A DNA stretch of 64,000 nt from UBA1672 sp050633505 (GCA_050633505.1 JBOEGQ010000007.1:1-64000); one strand, 5' to 3'; positions 15,125 through 24,246 are shown, numbered from the stretch's first letter. Translations and numbers: made by a program. Notes: generated by a model not told the origin, from the sequence alone.

Positions 15125-16983
15125 TACGCCGCCTCTTCGCTTTCGCCTTTTTCCTCGCCCGTTGGCTCAGGGTTTGCGGCGACGAAATCACGAACATCTT
15201 GCGTGATTTTCATGGAACAGAATTTTGGCCCGCACATGGAACAGAAGGATGCGTGTTTTGCGCCCTCTGCCGGTAGGGTCTCATCATGCATGCTGCGTGC
15301 GGTATCGGGGTCTAAACCGATGTTAAACTGATCTTCCCAACGGAATTCAAAACGTGCATTGGACAAGGCATCATCACGATATTGTGATCCGGGGTGTCCC
15401 TTTGCCAGATCCGCCGCATGCGCCGCGATCTTATAGGTGATCACCCCTGTTTTCACGTCATCACGATTTGGCAGGCCAAGGTGCTCCTTTGGTGTCACAT
15501 AACACAACATCGCACAACCGAACCAGCCGATCATCGCCGCGCCGATACCACTGGTGATATGGTCATATCCCGGTGCGATATCAGTTGTCAGCGGCCCAAG
15601 CGTATAGAACGGTGCCTCGTGGCATTCTTCCAACTGCTTATCCATGTTTTCCTTCACAAGGTGCATCGGCACGTGGCCGGGTCCCTCAATCATCACCTGA
15701 ACATCATGTTCCCATGCGATTTTGGTAAGCTCACCCAGTGTTTCAAGCTCCGCAAACTGCGCGGCGTCATTCGCATCGGCAATTGAACCGGGGCGCAAAC
15801 CATCGCCAAGAGAGAAACTCACATCATAGGCCTTCATGATTTCACAGATTTCCTCAAAATGGGTGTAGAGAAAGCTCTCACGGTGGTGATGCATACACCA
15901 CTTTGCCATGATCGAACCACCACGTGACACGATACCTGTGACACGATCATTGGTCAGACGGATATATGGCAGGCGCACACCCGCATGAATGGTAAAGTAA
16001 TCCACGCCTTGTTCGGCTTGTTCAATCAATGTGTCACGGAAGATTTCCCAACTCAAATCTTCTGCAACGCCGTTGACCTTTTCAAGCGCCTGATAGATCG
16101 GCACAGTTCCGATTGGAACGGGTGAATTACGTAAGATCCACTCACGCGTATCGTGGATATCCTTACCCGTGGACAGATCCATGATCGTATCTGCGCCCCA
16201 ACGGATCGCCCAGACCATCTTATCGACCTCTTCCCCGATTGAGCTTGTCACCGCGGAATTTCCGATATTACCGTTGATCTTCACAAGAAAATTACGCCCG
16301 ATAATCATCGGCTCTAATTCTGTGTGGTTGATATTGGCGGGGATGATTGCGCGCCCTTCGGCGATTTCCTTACGTACAAACTCAGGGGTAATGAAATCAG
16401 GCAGGCCTTTCGTGCTTTTATCGCTTTGACCGATTTTAACTGCACCTGCGTCATAATTCCCGTCATAACATCCGTTTTGCGCCATTTTGTGCACTTCCTC
16501 GCGGCGTTGGTTTTCACGGATGGCAATATATTCCATTTCAGGCGTGATAATCCCTTTACGCGCATAGTGAAGCTGTGACACGTTTTGCCCTTCTTTTGCA
16601 CGCAATGGCTTTTCAGGGCTTGCGGGGAATTTTTCATGCACAATCTTGCGGTTTTGGAGCTGCGCTTCATTTTTATAGCCATTATCAATCGGCTGAACCG
16701 CACGCCCCTCAACATATTCGACATCACCGCGCTCTAACACCCATTTTTGACGTGTTTTGGGAAGGCCGCGCATAATATCAAGCTGCGCTTCTTCATCTGT
16801 ATATGGACCGGATGTATCATAGACGGTCAGGCTCTCACCATTTGTCAGGCCAATTTCACGCATCGGCACCTTCAAATCGCCAACGTAAACCTTTTTTGAC
16901 GCAGGTAGATTTCCGCGTGTCACATGTGTTGTAGACGGGCAGACACCCGCTTGTTCTGTATTTGGTTGATCTTTTGGAGACAT
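15124..16983 (-). CDS. thiC: Phosphomethylpyrimidine synthase ThiC
   Basis: 619 aa from the ATG at 16983 (AAGGA seven bases upstream). A radical-SAM enzyme that rearranges aminoimidazole ribotide to the HMP-P pyrimidine of thiamine. The distinctive C-terminal cluster motif is CSMCGPKFCSMKI (CxxCxxxxC). Other core segments are FITPEFVRKEIAEGRAIIP, GNIGNSAVTSSI, EGPGHVPMHLV and GPLTTDIAPGYDHITSGIG. The ~100-residue N-terminal domain is complete. Length is normal. It is the second gene of the riboswitch-controlled operon, 10 bp after the isomerase-like gene. Confidence 0.98.
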   Translation of the reverse strand: MSPKDQPNTEQAGVCPSTTHVTRGNLPASKKVYVGDLKVPMREIGLTNGESLTVYDTSGPYTDEEAQLDIMRGLPKTRQKWVLERGDVEYVEGRAVQPIDNGYKNEAQLQNRKIVHEKFPASPEKPLRAKEGQNVSQLHYARKGIITPEMEYIAIRENQRREEVHKMAQNGCYDGNYDAGAVKIGQSDKSTKGLPDFITPEFVRKEIAEGRAIIPANINHTELEPMIIGRNFLVKINGNIGNSAVTSSIGEEVDKMVWAIRWGADTIMDLSTGKDIHDTREWILRNSPVPIGTVPIYQALEKVNGVAEDLSWEIFRDTLIEQAEQGVDYFTIHAGVRLPYIRLTNDRVTGIVSRGGSIMAKWCMHHHRESFLYTHFEEICEIMKAYDVSFSLGDGLRPGSIADANDAAQFAELETLGELTKIAWEHDVQVMIEGPGHVPMHLVKENMDKQLEECHEAPFYTLGPLTTDIAPGYDHITSGIGAAMIGWFGCAMLCYVTPKEHLGLPNRDDVKTGVITYKIAAHAADLAKGHPGSQYRDDALSNARFEFRWEDQFNIGLDPDTARSMHDETLPAEGAKHASFCSMCGPKFCSMKITQDVRDFVAANPEPTGEEKGESEEAA

Positions 16984-16993
16984 ATCTTTTTCC

Positions 16994-17329
16994 TTACATG
17001 TAATAGGTATCTTTAACCATATCGCGAACCTCAAGGGTCACAGAGCACCCTTGCGGTGCTGCGGCTTTCATCACTTCATAAAGTACATCGCCATATTGCT
17101 TTTTCGTGGCGATATCCCGCCCCTCTAAGAGCAAAAGTGTGGCATGCGCCATCACGCCATCTGCACCTTTATCACCGACAACAACGTGATCTACGGCAAT
17201 GGCGCGGCTTTTAATACGTGCCTTATCAATACCTTGCGCGGCAAGCCCCTCATGCAGGTCATTCACCAACGCAAGAACATCCGTTTGCGGTTCAAGACTT
17301 TTTGAATATTCAACAATAATATGTGGCAT
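16994..17329 (-). CDS. 5-carboxymethyl-2-hydroxymuconate isomerase-like tautomerase
   Basis: 111 aa. The N-terminus MPHIIVEYSKSLEP places Pro-1 after Met removal, the catalytic base of the tautomerase superfamily. The length and KSRAIAVDHVVVGDKG fit the CHMI (HpaF) group. CHMI acts in homoprotocatechuate breakdown, but no other gene of that route is here. Instead this is the first gene behind a TPP riboswitch and directly before thiC, so it may serve thiamine metabolism or an unknown tautomerisation. AGGA six bases before the ATG belongs to the riboswitch expression platform. Confidence 0.85.
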   Translation of the reverse strand: MPHIIVEYSKSLEPQTDVLALVNDLHEGLAAQGIDKARIKSRAIAVDHVVVGDKGADGVMAHATLLLLEGRDIATKKQYGDVLYEVMKAAAPQGCSVTLEVRDMVKDTYYM

Positions 17330-17335
17330 ATTTAT

Positions 17336-17412
17336 CCTTTCCCTTCGCTGATCCTAATCAACAGGTTATGAGGGTCTGTTCTCAGCACGCCTCACGACAT
17401 GCACCCCTAAGG
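17336..17412 (-). promoter_or_regulatory. TPP (THI-box) riboswitch
   Basis: Read on the minus strand, the conserved landmarks occur in order: GGGGTGC (from 17407 down), GCTGAGA, ACCC, AACCTG, GGATCAGCG and AAGGGA. These match the TPP aptamer. The ribosome site AAAGGA (17335-17340) follows at once, and a CCTT just before the aptamer (17409-17412) could pair with it, so translational control is likely. It governs the tautomerase gene, thiC and the 79-aa gene. Confidence 0.95.
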
Positions 17413-17515
17413 TTCATTTATAGTCGGCAGCTTTGCCGTTATAAAACCAATTGTCAAGTGAATAGAGACAGATTATAACTCCATCTCAGATATTATAAAG
17501 AATTGGATAGAATCT

Positions 17516-18193
17516 ATGAAAGCACGTTTAATCCGTTGGGCATTTTTATTGGTAATCGGCTTGGGTATCGGCTTGGGTATCAGCTCTACAATCGGCTATT
17601 TCCAAGCACAAAAAGAGATGGAAGGTAACGTTATTACCCTATCCCCCCCGGGTGATCGCACAGGACAATCACCTATGTCACGTGATACCGAAGCACAACA
17701 CACAAAAACGTCAAGCAATGTTGGCGGTGCCTTCGCCCTAATCAATCAAGATGGCGAAGACGTAACACAAGAAACATATGCCAACACATATAAGATCATC
17801 TTCTTCGGATTCACTTTCTGTCCTGCAGTTTGCCCGACAGAGCTTCAAAAACTAGCTGTTATTATGGATGAACTTGGCTCTGACGCAAATCAGATCACAC
17901 CTATCTTCATCTCGGTTGATCCCGAACGAGATACACCGGAAGTGATGAAAGAATATGTTGCACAATTCCACCCGAAATTGGTTGGCCTGACCGGATCGCA
18001 AGAACAAATTGATGTTGTAAAAGACTTGCACAAGGTCTATGCCAGCAAAGTTGAGAATGACATGATGGATGGCTATATGGTTGATCATTCCGCCTTTTTA
18101 TACTTCATGGATAAAGAGAATAAGATGATCACAATGTATCCTTCCAAAGATACTGCCCAAGATATCGCAAAAGACCTGAAAACACGTTTTTAG
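17516..18193 (+). CDS. SCO1/SenC copper-binding protein
   Basis: 225 aa. An N-terminal membrane anchor (FLLVIGLGIGLGISSTIGYF) is followed by a thioredoxin-like domain with the copper-binding pair FTFCPAVCP (about residues 101-109) and the late His in YMVDHSAFLYF. ISVDPERDTPE is the typical SCO segment. SCO proteins deliver copper to the CuA site of cytochrome c oxidase or act as thiol-disulfide partners. No oxidase gene is in the window. The linker between anchor and domain is short and polar. Confidence 0.94.
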   Translation: MKARLIRWAFLLVIGLGIGLGISSTIGYFQAQKEMEGNVITLSPPGDRTGQSPMSRDTEAQHTKTSSNVGGAFALINQDGEDVTQETYANTYKIIFFGFTFCPAVCPTELQKLAVIMDELGSDANQITPIFISVDPERDTPEVMKEYVAQFHPKLVGLTGSQEQIDVVKDLHKVYASKVENDMMDGYMVDHSAFLYFMDKENKMITMYPSKDTAQDIAKDLKTRF

Positions 18194-18295
18194 GTTCTGT
18201 TGTTGCTCTGCAATATAGATAATCTTTGAAAAAGCTGGGAATCCTGCACAAATTTTGCCACCATAGCGCGGAGGTAAAGTGTGAAGGAGATCCCC

Positions 18296-19555
18296 ATGTA
18301 TCATAAAAAGTTTCTTACGTTGTTATCTGGCGCCGCGTTGGTGGCTCTTACCCCGCAGGCTTATGCCGCCGGTTTTTATATTCAGGAGCAATCCGTTTCG
18401 GGGCTCGGTAATGCCTATGCCGGACAAGTTGCAAAGTCCAGAGATTCCAGTGTCGTCTATTATAATCCCGCGGGTATGGCACGCCTGAAACAAAATAGCG
18501 CAAATGTCGGCGTGCATATTATTGCACCATCTGCAAACATTACGGATACAGGCACGACGAATGCTTTTGGTGCTGTTGGCGGTGGAAGTGGCAATCCATA
18601 TGACCCAACCCCCGTTCCGAATTTCAATATGTCTTATGAAGCGGTGGAAGACACCCTATGGCTCGGTTTAGCTGTTAGCGCACCATTCGGCCTTGCAAAT
18701 GACTACGGTAATGAATGGTTCGGGCGCTTTGACTCAACGGCAACAGAACTTACCACCTATGACATACAGCCCAGCATTGCATACAAAATCAATGAAAAAC
18801 TCTCTATCGGGGGAGGCGTAAATCTACAACATGCCTCCGCAAAGCTGGAAAGTGTTATTAACCAAGGTGCGGGAGACTTAAACAGCATATTAGACGGTAA
18901 AGACAATATCAGTTTCGGCTATAACTTCGGAATGATGTACGAACCTATGCCGGGCACTGTACTTGGTGCACATTATCGATCAAGTATCCACCATTCATTA
19001 AAAGGTGACGTCACAAGCAGAAACGCCACCACCGGAGCAATCGTCCCCGGGGTAACGTATGATGCGACCGTGCAACTTAACCTTCCTGAGATTGTACAGC
19101 TTGGTATTGATCAAAAAATCAATGACAAGCTATCCGTTCAGGCCGGCGCAACATGGTTTGGATGGAATTCATTTAATGAGATCCGTGTCGTAGACAGTAG
19201 TGGCGCCCGAGCAGATAATGTCACAACCCAGAACTATCAAACGACATGGGCCTTCTCCGTTGGCGGCGAATATGAGTTGAATGAAGATTGGACATTACGT
19301 GCAGGCTATCAATATGATGAAACTCCCACCACGGATGAATTCCGCACCACCCGTACACCAGATGGTGACCGCCATTGGTTTGCAACCGGGGCAACTTACA
19401 ACATAAATGATGATTTATCTCTCGATATGGCCGCCGTGTATATCAGTGTATCAGAAGAGAATATCAACCTGACACGTAACAGCTTGAACACAGTAAGTGC
19501 ACAGTCAGAACAAGATATCGGCATCATCTCTGTTGGGCTGAATTACAAGTTTTAA
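18296..19555 (+). CDS. fadL: FadL-family outer-membrane fatty acid channel
   Basis: 419 aa from the ATG at 18296, with AAGGAG seven bases upstream. A signal peptide (MYHKKFLTLLSGAALVALTPQAYA) precedes the FadL hatch start GFYIQEQSVSGLGNAYAGQVA, with the NPA motif in VVYYNPAGMARL. The barrel has alternating strands and ends in the aromatic GIISVGLNYKF, as outer-membrane proteins do. FadL-type channels import long-chain fatty acids and other hydrophobic compounds. This fits the beta-oxidation genes 3-10 kb downstream and fadD at 46 kb. Confidence 0.95.
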   Translation: MYHKKFLTLLSGAALVALTPQAYAAGFYIQEQSVSGLGNAYAGQVAKSRDSSVVYYNPAGMARLKQNSANVGVHIIAPSANITDTGTTNAFGAVGGGSGNPYDPTPVPNFNMSYEAVEDTLWLGLAVSAPFGLANDYGNEWFGRFDSTATELTTYDIQPSIAYKINEKLSIGGGVNLQHASAKLESVINQGAGDLNSILDGKDNISFGYNFGMMYEPMPGTVLGAHYRSSIHHSLKGDVTSRNATTGAIVPGVTYDATVQLNLPEIVQLGIDQKINDKLSVQAGATWFGWNSFNEIRVVDSSGARADNVTTQNYQTTWAFSVGGEYELNEDWTLRAGYQYDETPTTDEFRTTRTPDGDRHWFATGATYNINDDLSLDMAAVYISVSEENINLTRNSLNTVSAQSEQDIGIISVGLNYKF

Positions 19556-19576
19556 AAGAAATACAGAGAACACCAA

Positions 19577-19607
19577 TAAAGCCCTGACATCAAATCGGGG
19601 CTTTTTT
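19577..19607 (+). terminator. Terminator after fadL
   Basis: AAGCCCTGA (19579-19587) pairs imperfectly with TCGGGGCTT (from 19595), followed by TTTTTT. Reaches the stop of the opposing SCP2 gene. Confidence 0.85.
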
Positions 19608-19908
19608 AATCTTCGAAAAGAGAGCTTAGCTTCAACGCATAGCCCATTGATCCCTTGACCTTAAGTTTCCCGGTCATAAATGCCATGGTAGGGTCTTGCG
19701 TTCCATTAACAATCGACTGAAGCAGGTCCATGGAACACACAAATGTTGTATCCGCCTCTTCATCCGCGTTATGCACAACAGTTGGCATTTGCGTACCATC
19801 AATGAATAACAGGCCATCATCACCAAAATCTAATTTGATCTTAGCCCCTAGCTGCGGCGCGTAGGCCAGCTTCTCTTCAAGCATTTTTTTAATAGAATCA
19901 ACAGTCAT
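19606..19908 (-). CDS. SCP2 sterol-carrier domain protein
   Basis: 100 aa from the ATG at 19908; the longer frame upstream has no support. It is a bare SCP2 domain: VDSIKKMLEEKLA, KIKLDFGDDGLLFIDG, DTTFVCSMDLLQSIVNGTQDP, then AFMTGKLKVKGSMGYALKLSSLF, the conserved core. SCP2 domains carry lipids or acyl-CoA in a hydrophobic tunnel. Its place between fadL and the fatty-acid oxidation cluster supports a lipid role. No ribosome site is obvious before the ATG. Confidence 0.9.
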   Translation of the reverse strand: MTVDSIKKMLEEKLAYAPQLGAKIKLDFGDDGLLFIDGTQMPTVVHNADEEADTTFVCSMDLLQSIVNGTQDPTMAFMTGKLKVKGSMGYALKLSSLFED

Positions 19909-20069
19909 GAAAAATAATATACACAATTTTTCCCCAGAAATAAGTACAAAAAAACAGAAAAAATCTTTTTGCATTCTTGAAAAACTGCAACTATATGAAT
20001 GTAAGAACGAATCACTTCTATTGAGTACACTCGGACTCATTGCTTTTCTGATAAATTAAGGTTTTTAAA

Positions 20070-21587
20070 ATGGCACAAACATTAGTTTCACGATCTATCG
20101 CTATTGCTTGTCTCGCGACAACAAGCCTTATCTCGCAAGCTGCATATTCTGCTGATCCCGATGTTTATTTCTACCCCAAGAAAACTTGGACGGTTGAACT
20201 AATCGACAACAAGACCAATGCACAGGAACCAGTTTGCGCCATTAGCAACCAACTCAATAATGGATATATTGTTCAAATTGCAGGAACACAAAACGGTTTT
20301 ACAAACATTAATATCGACTTTCGTCAGGATATTTTTCAGAAAAACCGTAAATATGAAGTTCAATACACCCTTCCCGGACAAGATACACAGCTAATCCCGA
20401 CAAAAGCATTCGGAGAAAGCCTTTTAGTCGCGGATTTACGCAAGAAAGCTTCTTTTTCCGATCAAATCCCTTCTGCCAGTGTCCTTGACTTACGCATGGG
20501 TGGTAATGCGTTTCGTATGTATTTAACCGGCCTAAGTGCAGCAATGAAAAACTACGAAAACTGTACGGCAGTCACGCAAGACACACCGGATCTCATGGCA
20601 AAAACCGCACCACCAAAAGAATCGATCCCAATGCAGCCACAAGAGGTAAGCAGTGATGTCGCCCCCATGCCGCCAATGCCTGAAGCGCTGGCCAAAAATG
20701 GTGCAAATGAGAATAACACACAGACAGCAAACGATCTTGCAGACCACAAGAAACGCCCAAGCAGAGCCGGAAAGCAGCGCTATACCGACATGATGGCAGA
20801 AAGATTAAAAGAAGAAAGCAAGAAATACCAGCCGGAAACACAGAGCGAACAAAAAACTGCAGAAATTGAAATTATTGAACCGGAAGCATCTGTGTCCTCC
20901 ATAACACCGTCAGCCCCAAAACCGAAACAAGTTGCAAAACAGAGCGCAACACCGACAGAAAAAGCAGAAAAGGTATCCTCTGTAACGCGGGAAACGATCA
21001 AATCCCCTAAGGCCGTATACACAATTGAAAAATCGAAAAAGCCACTCGTTGCTGATCTGACCAAGATTAGCAAACAAAAAGAAACGCAAACTGTTGCCTC
21101 CTTAGATACAGATAAGATGGCGCAGAACCTCTCTTCAATAGAACCGGCCAGTGGTCAGCCAAACGAAAACCTGATCCACATGCGTGGGAAAATCTCAGAG
21201 TTAGAGAAAAAAGTCTCTGTCCTGATGGATGAAAACCAAATGCTTGATGAAGAGCTGAAAACTGCGCTAAAGGATGCGAAATCCGAAAAAATGTCGGTAT
21301 CATCGGACAACTGGAATTTGGAACGTGCAACAATGCGCTTTAACGAAGCAGAGCGTCAGATCATGCGATTAGGTCGCCAATTACAGACACAACGTGCGCA
21401 ATGCGACACCGAAAAACAAGATCTGGAAACCATGCTTTTTGATCCGAAGCTGACAAATGAGCAACAAATGGCAAAGCTCGCCTCTTTGGAATCCGAACTT
21501 GACCAGACAAAATCAGAATCATACCGACAACAGCGCCTATATGAAGAACGCATCAAGATTTTAGAAGAACAACTCAATGCGATGTAA
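20070..21587 (+). CDS. Secreted coiled-coil protein of unknown function
   Basis: 505 aa. A signal peptide ending in AAYSA leads to a folded domain of about 130 residues (DVYFYPKKTWTVELIDN, SVLDLRMGGNAFRMYLTGL) with a Cys pair (PVCAIS, ENCTA); this part recalls the IalB-like fold but I cannot confirm it. Residues 170-350 are low-complexity, rich in Pro, Lys and Glu (KQRYTDMMAERLKEESKKY). From about 370 to the end is a long coiled coil (RGKISELEKKVSVLMDENQ, RLGRQLQTQRAQCDTEKQ, YEERIKILEEQLNAM). It may span the periplasm as a scaffold. The gene stands alone, and a strong terminator follows. Confidence 0.72.
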   Translation: MAQTLVSRSIAIACLATTSLISQAAYSADPDVYFYPKKTWTVELIDNKTNAQEPVCAISNQLNNGYIVQIAGTQNGFTNINIDFRQDIFQKNRKYEVQYTLPGQDTQLIPTKAFGESLLVADLRKKASFSDQIPSASVLDLRMGGNAFRMYLTGLSAAMKNYENCTAVTQDTPDLMAKTAPPKESIPMQPQEVSSDVAPMPPMPEALAKNGANENNTQTANDLADHKKRPSRAGKQRYTDMMAERLKEESKKYQPETQSEQKTAEIEIIEPEASVSSITPSAPKPKQVAKQSATPTEKAEKVSSVTRETIKSPKAVYTIEKSKKPLVADLTKISKQKETQTVASLDTDKMAQNLSSIEPASGQPNENLIHMRGKISELEKKVSVLMDENQMLDEELKTALKDAKSEKMSVSSDNWNLERATMRFNEAERQIMRLGRQLQTQRAQCDTEKQDLETMLFDPKLTNEQQMAKLASLESELDQTKSESYRQQRLYEERIKILEEQLNAM

Positions 21588-21718
21588 AGGCGTCATAACG
21601 GTAAAAAGTTTCACTGCGTATCTCGGGTAAATTTAACTGCGTTCTACTGTGTACATATAAATATAAAAACTAGTTTTCCTAGATTCTTGAGTACACTATC
21701 TACTTTTACTGCGTAAAT

Positions 21719-21746
21719 TAAGGCTGGTTTTCCAGCCTTTTTTTTA
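21719..21746 (+). terminator. Strong terminator
   Basis: AAGGCTGG (21720-21727), loop TTTT, CCAGCC (21732-21737), then eight T. It lies 132 bp past the stop of the coiled-coil gene, leaving a 3' region that holds ACTGCGT at 21613, 21636 and 21708 and ACTGTGT at 21646. Confidence 0.93.
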
Positions 21747-21770
21747 TGCACTTGAATTCCCCAACCTTCC

Positions 21771-22439
21771 CTAGGAGATAATCAGGCACCCCCGCATAAT
21801 CGTTTGATCTTTCAATTCAGGATGTACAAGGCCAATGGCCTGTAATGCACTCAAGTCAGGCTCGCACAAACGAACCTCTCTTTTATCCAATTCATTCAAA
21901 CTATTCGAATAACCCATAAAACATTTCCCAGACGGCTTATGCCCATTAAATTTTGCAATATTCTTGGCAATAAGGCGAAATACTCGGTCTGTGGTCTGCC
22001 CATCGTCTTGCCCACGCAAGCGCGATAACGAAACCACATTAATGCCAGTATCAAAATTCATAAGCGCAAAGACAAAACGATAACCGTCATCATATATATC
22101 CGGCTCTATCATATAGAAGACATAACCATCAGCCGACAAAGTATTTTGCGCGCGATGCTGCCGCAGATCCTCTAATAGAATAGAGGCGTTATACTGCCTG
22201 CGGAAATACTGGTAAGCAGGACGCAAGTTCATCCCATGCGCCTCATGTACAACTATTTCGACTGTAAAAACCGCCTCAAGCATACATTTTAGCTCATCCA
22301 GATACCCAACATCAACGTCAGCATGCGTTACCAAGTGCACCTTAGGCCATGATTGCGCAGGTGTTTTTGCATATACTGAAACACCGTGTACACACGAGAT
22401 AAAAACCAAAAAAACTACGATTAGAATATCCCGCACCAT
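21771..22439 (-). CDS. Secreted archaemetzincin homologue lacking the catalytic motif
   Basis: 222 aa from the ATG at 22439 (AAGGG upstream, 16 bp after the acyl-CoA dehydrogenase). A signal peptide (DILIVVFLVFISCVHGVSVYA) precedes an archaemetzincin-type domain: FRRQYNASILLEDL, FVFALMNFDTGINVVSLSRL, then CFMGYSNSLNELDKREVRLC. In active archaemetzincins (AMZ/AmzA) HExxHxxGxxHC stands just before the CxM turn and the end is CxxC. Here that place reads IAKNIAKFNGHK: the first two His and the Glu are gone and the HC is HK. The last pair is CEPD. So the fold is kept but zinc proteolysis is not expected. It is the last gene of the fatty-acid cluster. Confidence 0.8.
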   Translation of the reverse strand: MVRDILIVVFLVFISCVHGVSVYAKTPAQSWPKVHLVTHADVDVGYLDELKCMLEAVFTVEIVVHEAHGMNLRPAYQYFRRQYNASILLEDLRQHRAQNTLSADGYVFYMIEPDIYDDGYRFVFALMNFDTGINVVSLSRLRGQDDGQTTDRVFRLIAKNIAKFNGHKPSGKCFMGYSNSLNELDKREVRLCEPDLSALQAIGLVHPELKDQTIMRGCLIIS

Positions 22440-22455
22440 AAAGCCCTTCGCCGAA

Positions 22456-24246
22456 TTAGAATGCAGCCTCATCCATCTGCATCAACGTATCACCGCCCGC
22501 CATAACCATTTTGAAACGGGCATCCGCCTCTGGTAACATGCGTGACATAAAGAATTGCGCCGTCTGTATTTTAGACTGATAAAATTCGGAATCACCATCA
22601 CCTTGTTCCAGTTTTTGCTGCGCAACGATAACCATTTTACACCACATATATGCCATTGCCACCAATGCAAAATGCCGTAAGTAGTCAACACTTGCTGCGC
22701 CTGCTTCATCCGGGTTCTTTAACCCCTTTTGTGCAACCATCGCCGTGGCCTGCTGCAACTTCATAAATGATTTGGCAAGCGGGAATATAAATTCCTGCAA
22801 ATTAGGGTTACCTTGATTTTCTTCAATAAATTCTTGCACAGGGTGGAAGAATCTACGCAGCAAACGACCAAAGCCTTGCGGCATTTTTCGCCCGACAAGA
22901 TCGAGTGCCTGAATGCCATTTGTCCCCTCATAAATTTGTGCAATACGCGCATCGCGGACATATTGCTCAACCCCCCATTCATGGATATAGCCATGCCCGC
23001 CATAAACCTGAACCATTAAATTAGCAACCTCTGATCCCATATCTGTTTGATATGCCTTTACAATCGGGGTGAGAAGCGCAACAAAATCATCGGCTCTTTG
23101 GCGCTCTTTCTCATCCTCATGCTTATTTGCGATATCAAGCTGCATCCCGACCCAATAAGACAATGCACGCGCGCCTTCTGTAAACGCCTTCCCAACCAAT
23201 AACATCCGCCGCACATCCGGATGCACAATAATCGGGTCTGCGGGTTTATCGGGGGCCTTCACCCCTGTTAAACTACGCATTTGCAGGCGATCCTTTGCAT
23301 ATGCAACCCCATTTTGATAGGCAACTTCGGCAATACCAAGCCCCTGCATGGCAACACCAAGGCGCGCGTCATTCATCATCGCAAACATCGCACGAAGCCC
23401 TTTATGCTTATCCCCGACAAGCCAGCCCTTCGCACCGTCAAAGTTCATAACGCATGTCGAATTTGCCTTAATCCCCATCTTGTGTTCCAACGATCCACAC
23501 GATACCGCATTACGGTCTCCGACATTTCCATCTGCATCCGGTATAAATTTAGGCACAATGAATAAAGATATTCCCTTCACCCCATCAGGGGCATCTGGCA
23601 ACTTCGCCAGAACGAGGTGCACAATATTTTCTGTCAGATCATGTTCACCGGCAGAAATAAATATCTTTGTCCCTGTAATGTCATATGCCCCATTATTATC
23701 GGGAATAGCCTTTGTTTTAATCAATCCCAGATCAGTACCACAATGCGGCTCAGTCAGGCACATTGTACCCGACCACGTTCCCTCCACGATTTTAGGCAAA
23801 TACAGGTCTTTTAACGCATCTGTCCCGAACTTATGCAAAGCTTCATACGCGCCATGTGATAGCCCCGGATACATACCAAGCGACATATTGGCAGAACTAA
23901 TCATCTCCTTGAGCACAGTATTCAGCGCACTGGGCATTCCCATCCCGCCATAGTCAGGATCCGCAGCAAAACCACACCACCCATTTTCTGCAAAAATTGT
24001 ATAGGCCTCTTTAAAACCATCCGGCGTTGTAACCACATCGCCATTAAGACTACAGCCCTGCTCATCTCCACTTTGATTGACAGGAAACAGAACCTCTTCA
24101 CAGATCTTCCCACCTTCTTCTAACACCTGATCATATAGCTCAGACGAGAAATCCTCATACCCCTTTAGATTTGATAGGCTATCCACCTCCAATACATCGT
24201 TCAGAATAAAGCGAATATCTTTTAATGGCGGGGTATAGACAGGCAT
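22456..24246 (-). CDS. fadE: Acyl-CoA dehydrogenase, long FadE/DmdC-type
   Basis: 596 aa, the extended type with an extra C-terminal region, like B. subtilis FadE and the DmdC group. FAD-dependent first step of beta-oxidation. Signatures: GYEDFSSELYDQVLEEGG, CLTEPHCGTDLGLIKT, ITGTKIFISAGEHD, GVAMQGLGIAEVAYQNGVAYA and YVRDARIAQIYEGTNGIQALD, with the catalytic Glu in YEGTNGIQ. The C-terminal 120 residues are the ETF-binding-type extension. Together with the FadN-type enzyme and the thiolase upstream on the same strand it completes a cycle. Substrate chain length cannot be read here. Confidence 0.95.
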   Translation of the reverse strand: MPVYTPPLKDIRFILNDVLEVDSLSNLKGYEDFSSELYDQVLEEGGKICEEVLFPVNQSGDEQGCSLNGDVVTTPDGFKEAYTIFAENGWCGFAADPDYGGMGMPSALNTVLKEMISSANMSLGMYPGLSHGAYEALHKFGTDALKDLYLPKIVEGTWSGTMCLTEPHCGTDLGLIKTKAIPDNNGAYDITGTKIFISAGEHDLTENIVHLVLAKLPDAPDGVKGISLFIVPKFIPDADGNVGDRNAVSCGSLEHKMGIKANSTCVMNFDGAKGWLVGDKHKGLRAMFAMMNDARLGVAMQGLGIAEVAYQNGVAYAKDRLQMRSLTGVKAPDKPADPIIVHPDVRRMLLVGKAFTEGARALSYWVGMQLDIANKHEDEKERQRADDFVALLTPIVKAYQTDMGSEVANLMVQVYGGHGYIHEWGVEQYVRDARIAQIYEGTNGIQALDLVGRKMPQGFGRLLRRFFHPVQEFIEENQGNPNLQEFIFPLAKSFMKLQQATAMVAQKGLKNPDEAGAASVDYLRHFALVAMAYMWCKMVIVAQQKLEQGDGDSEFYQSKIQTAQFFMSRMLPEADARFKMVMAGGDTLMQMDEAAF

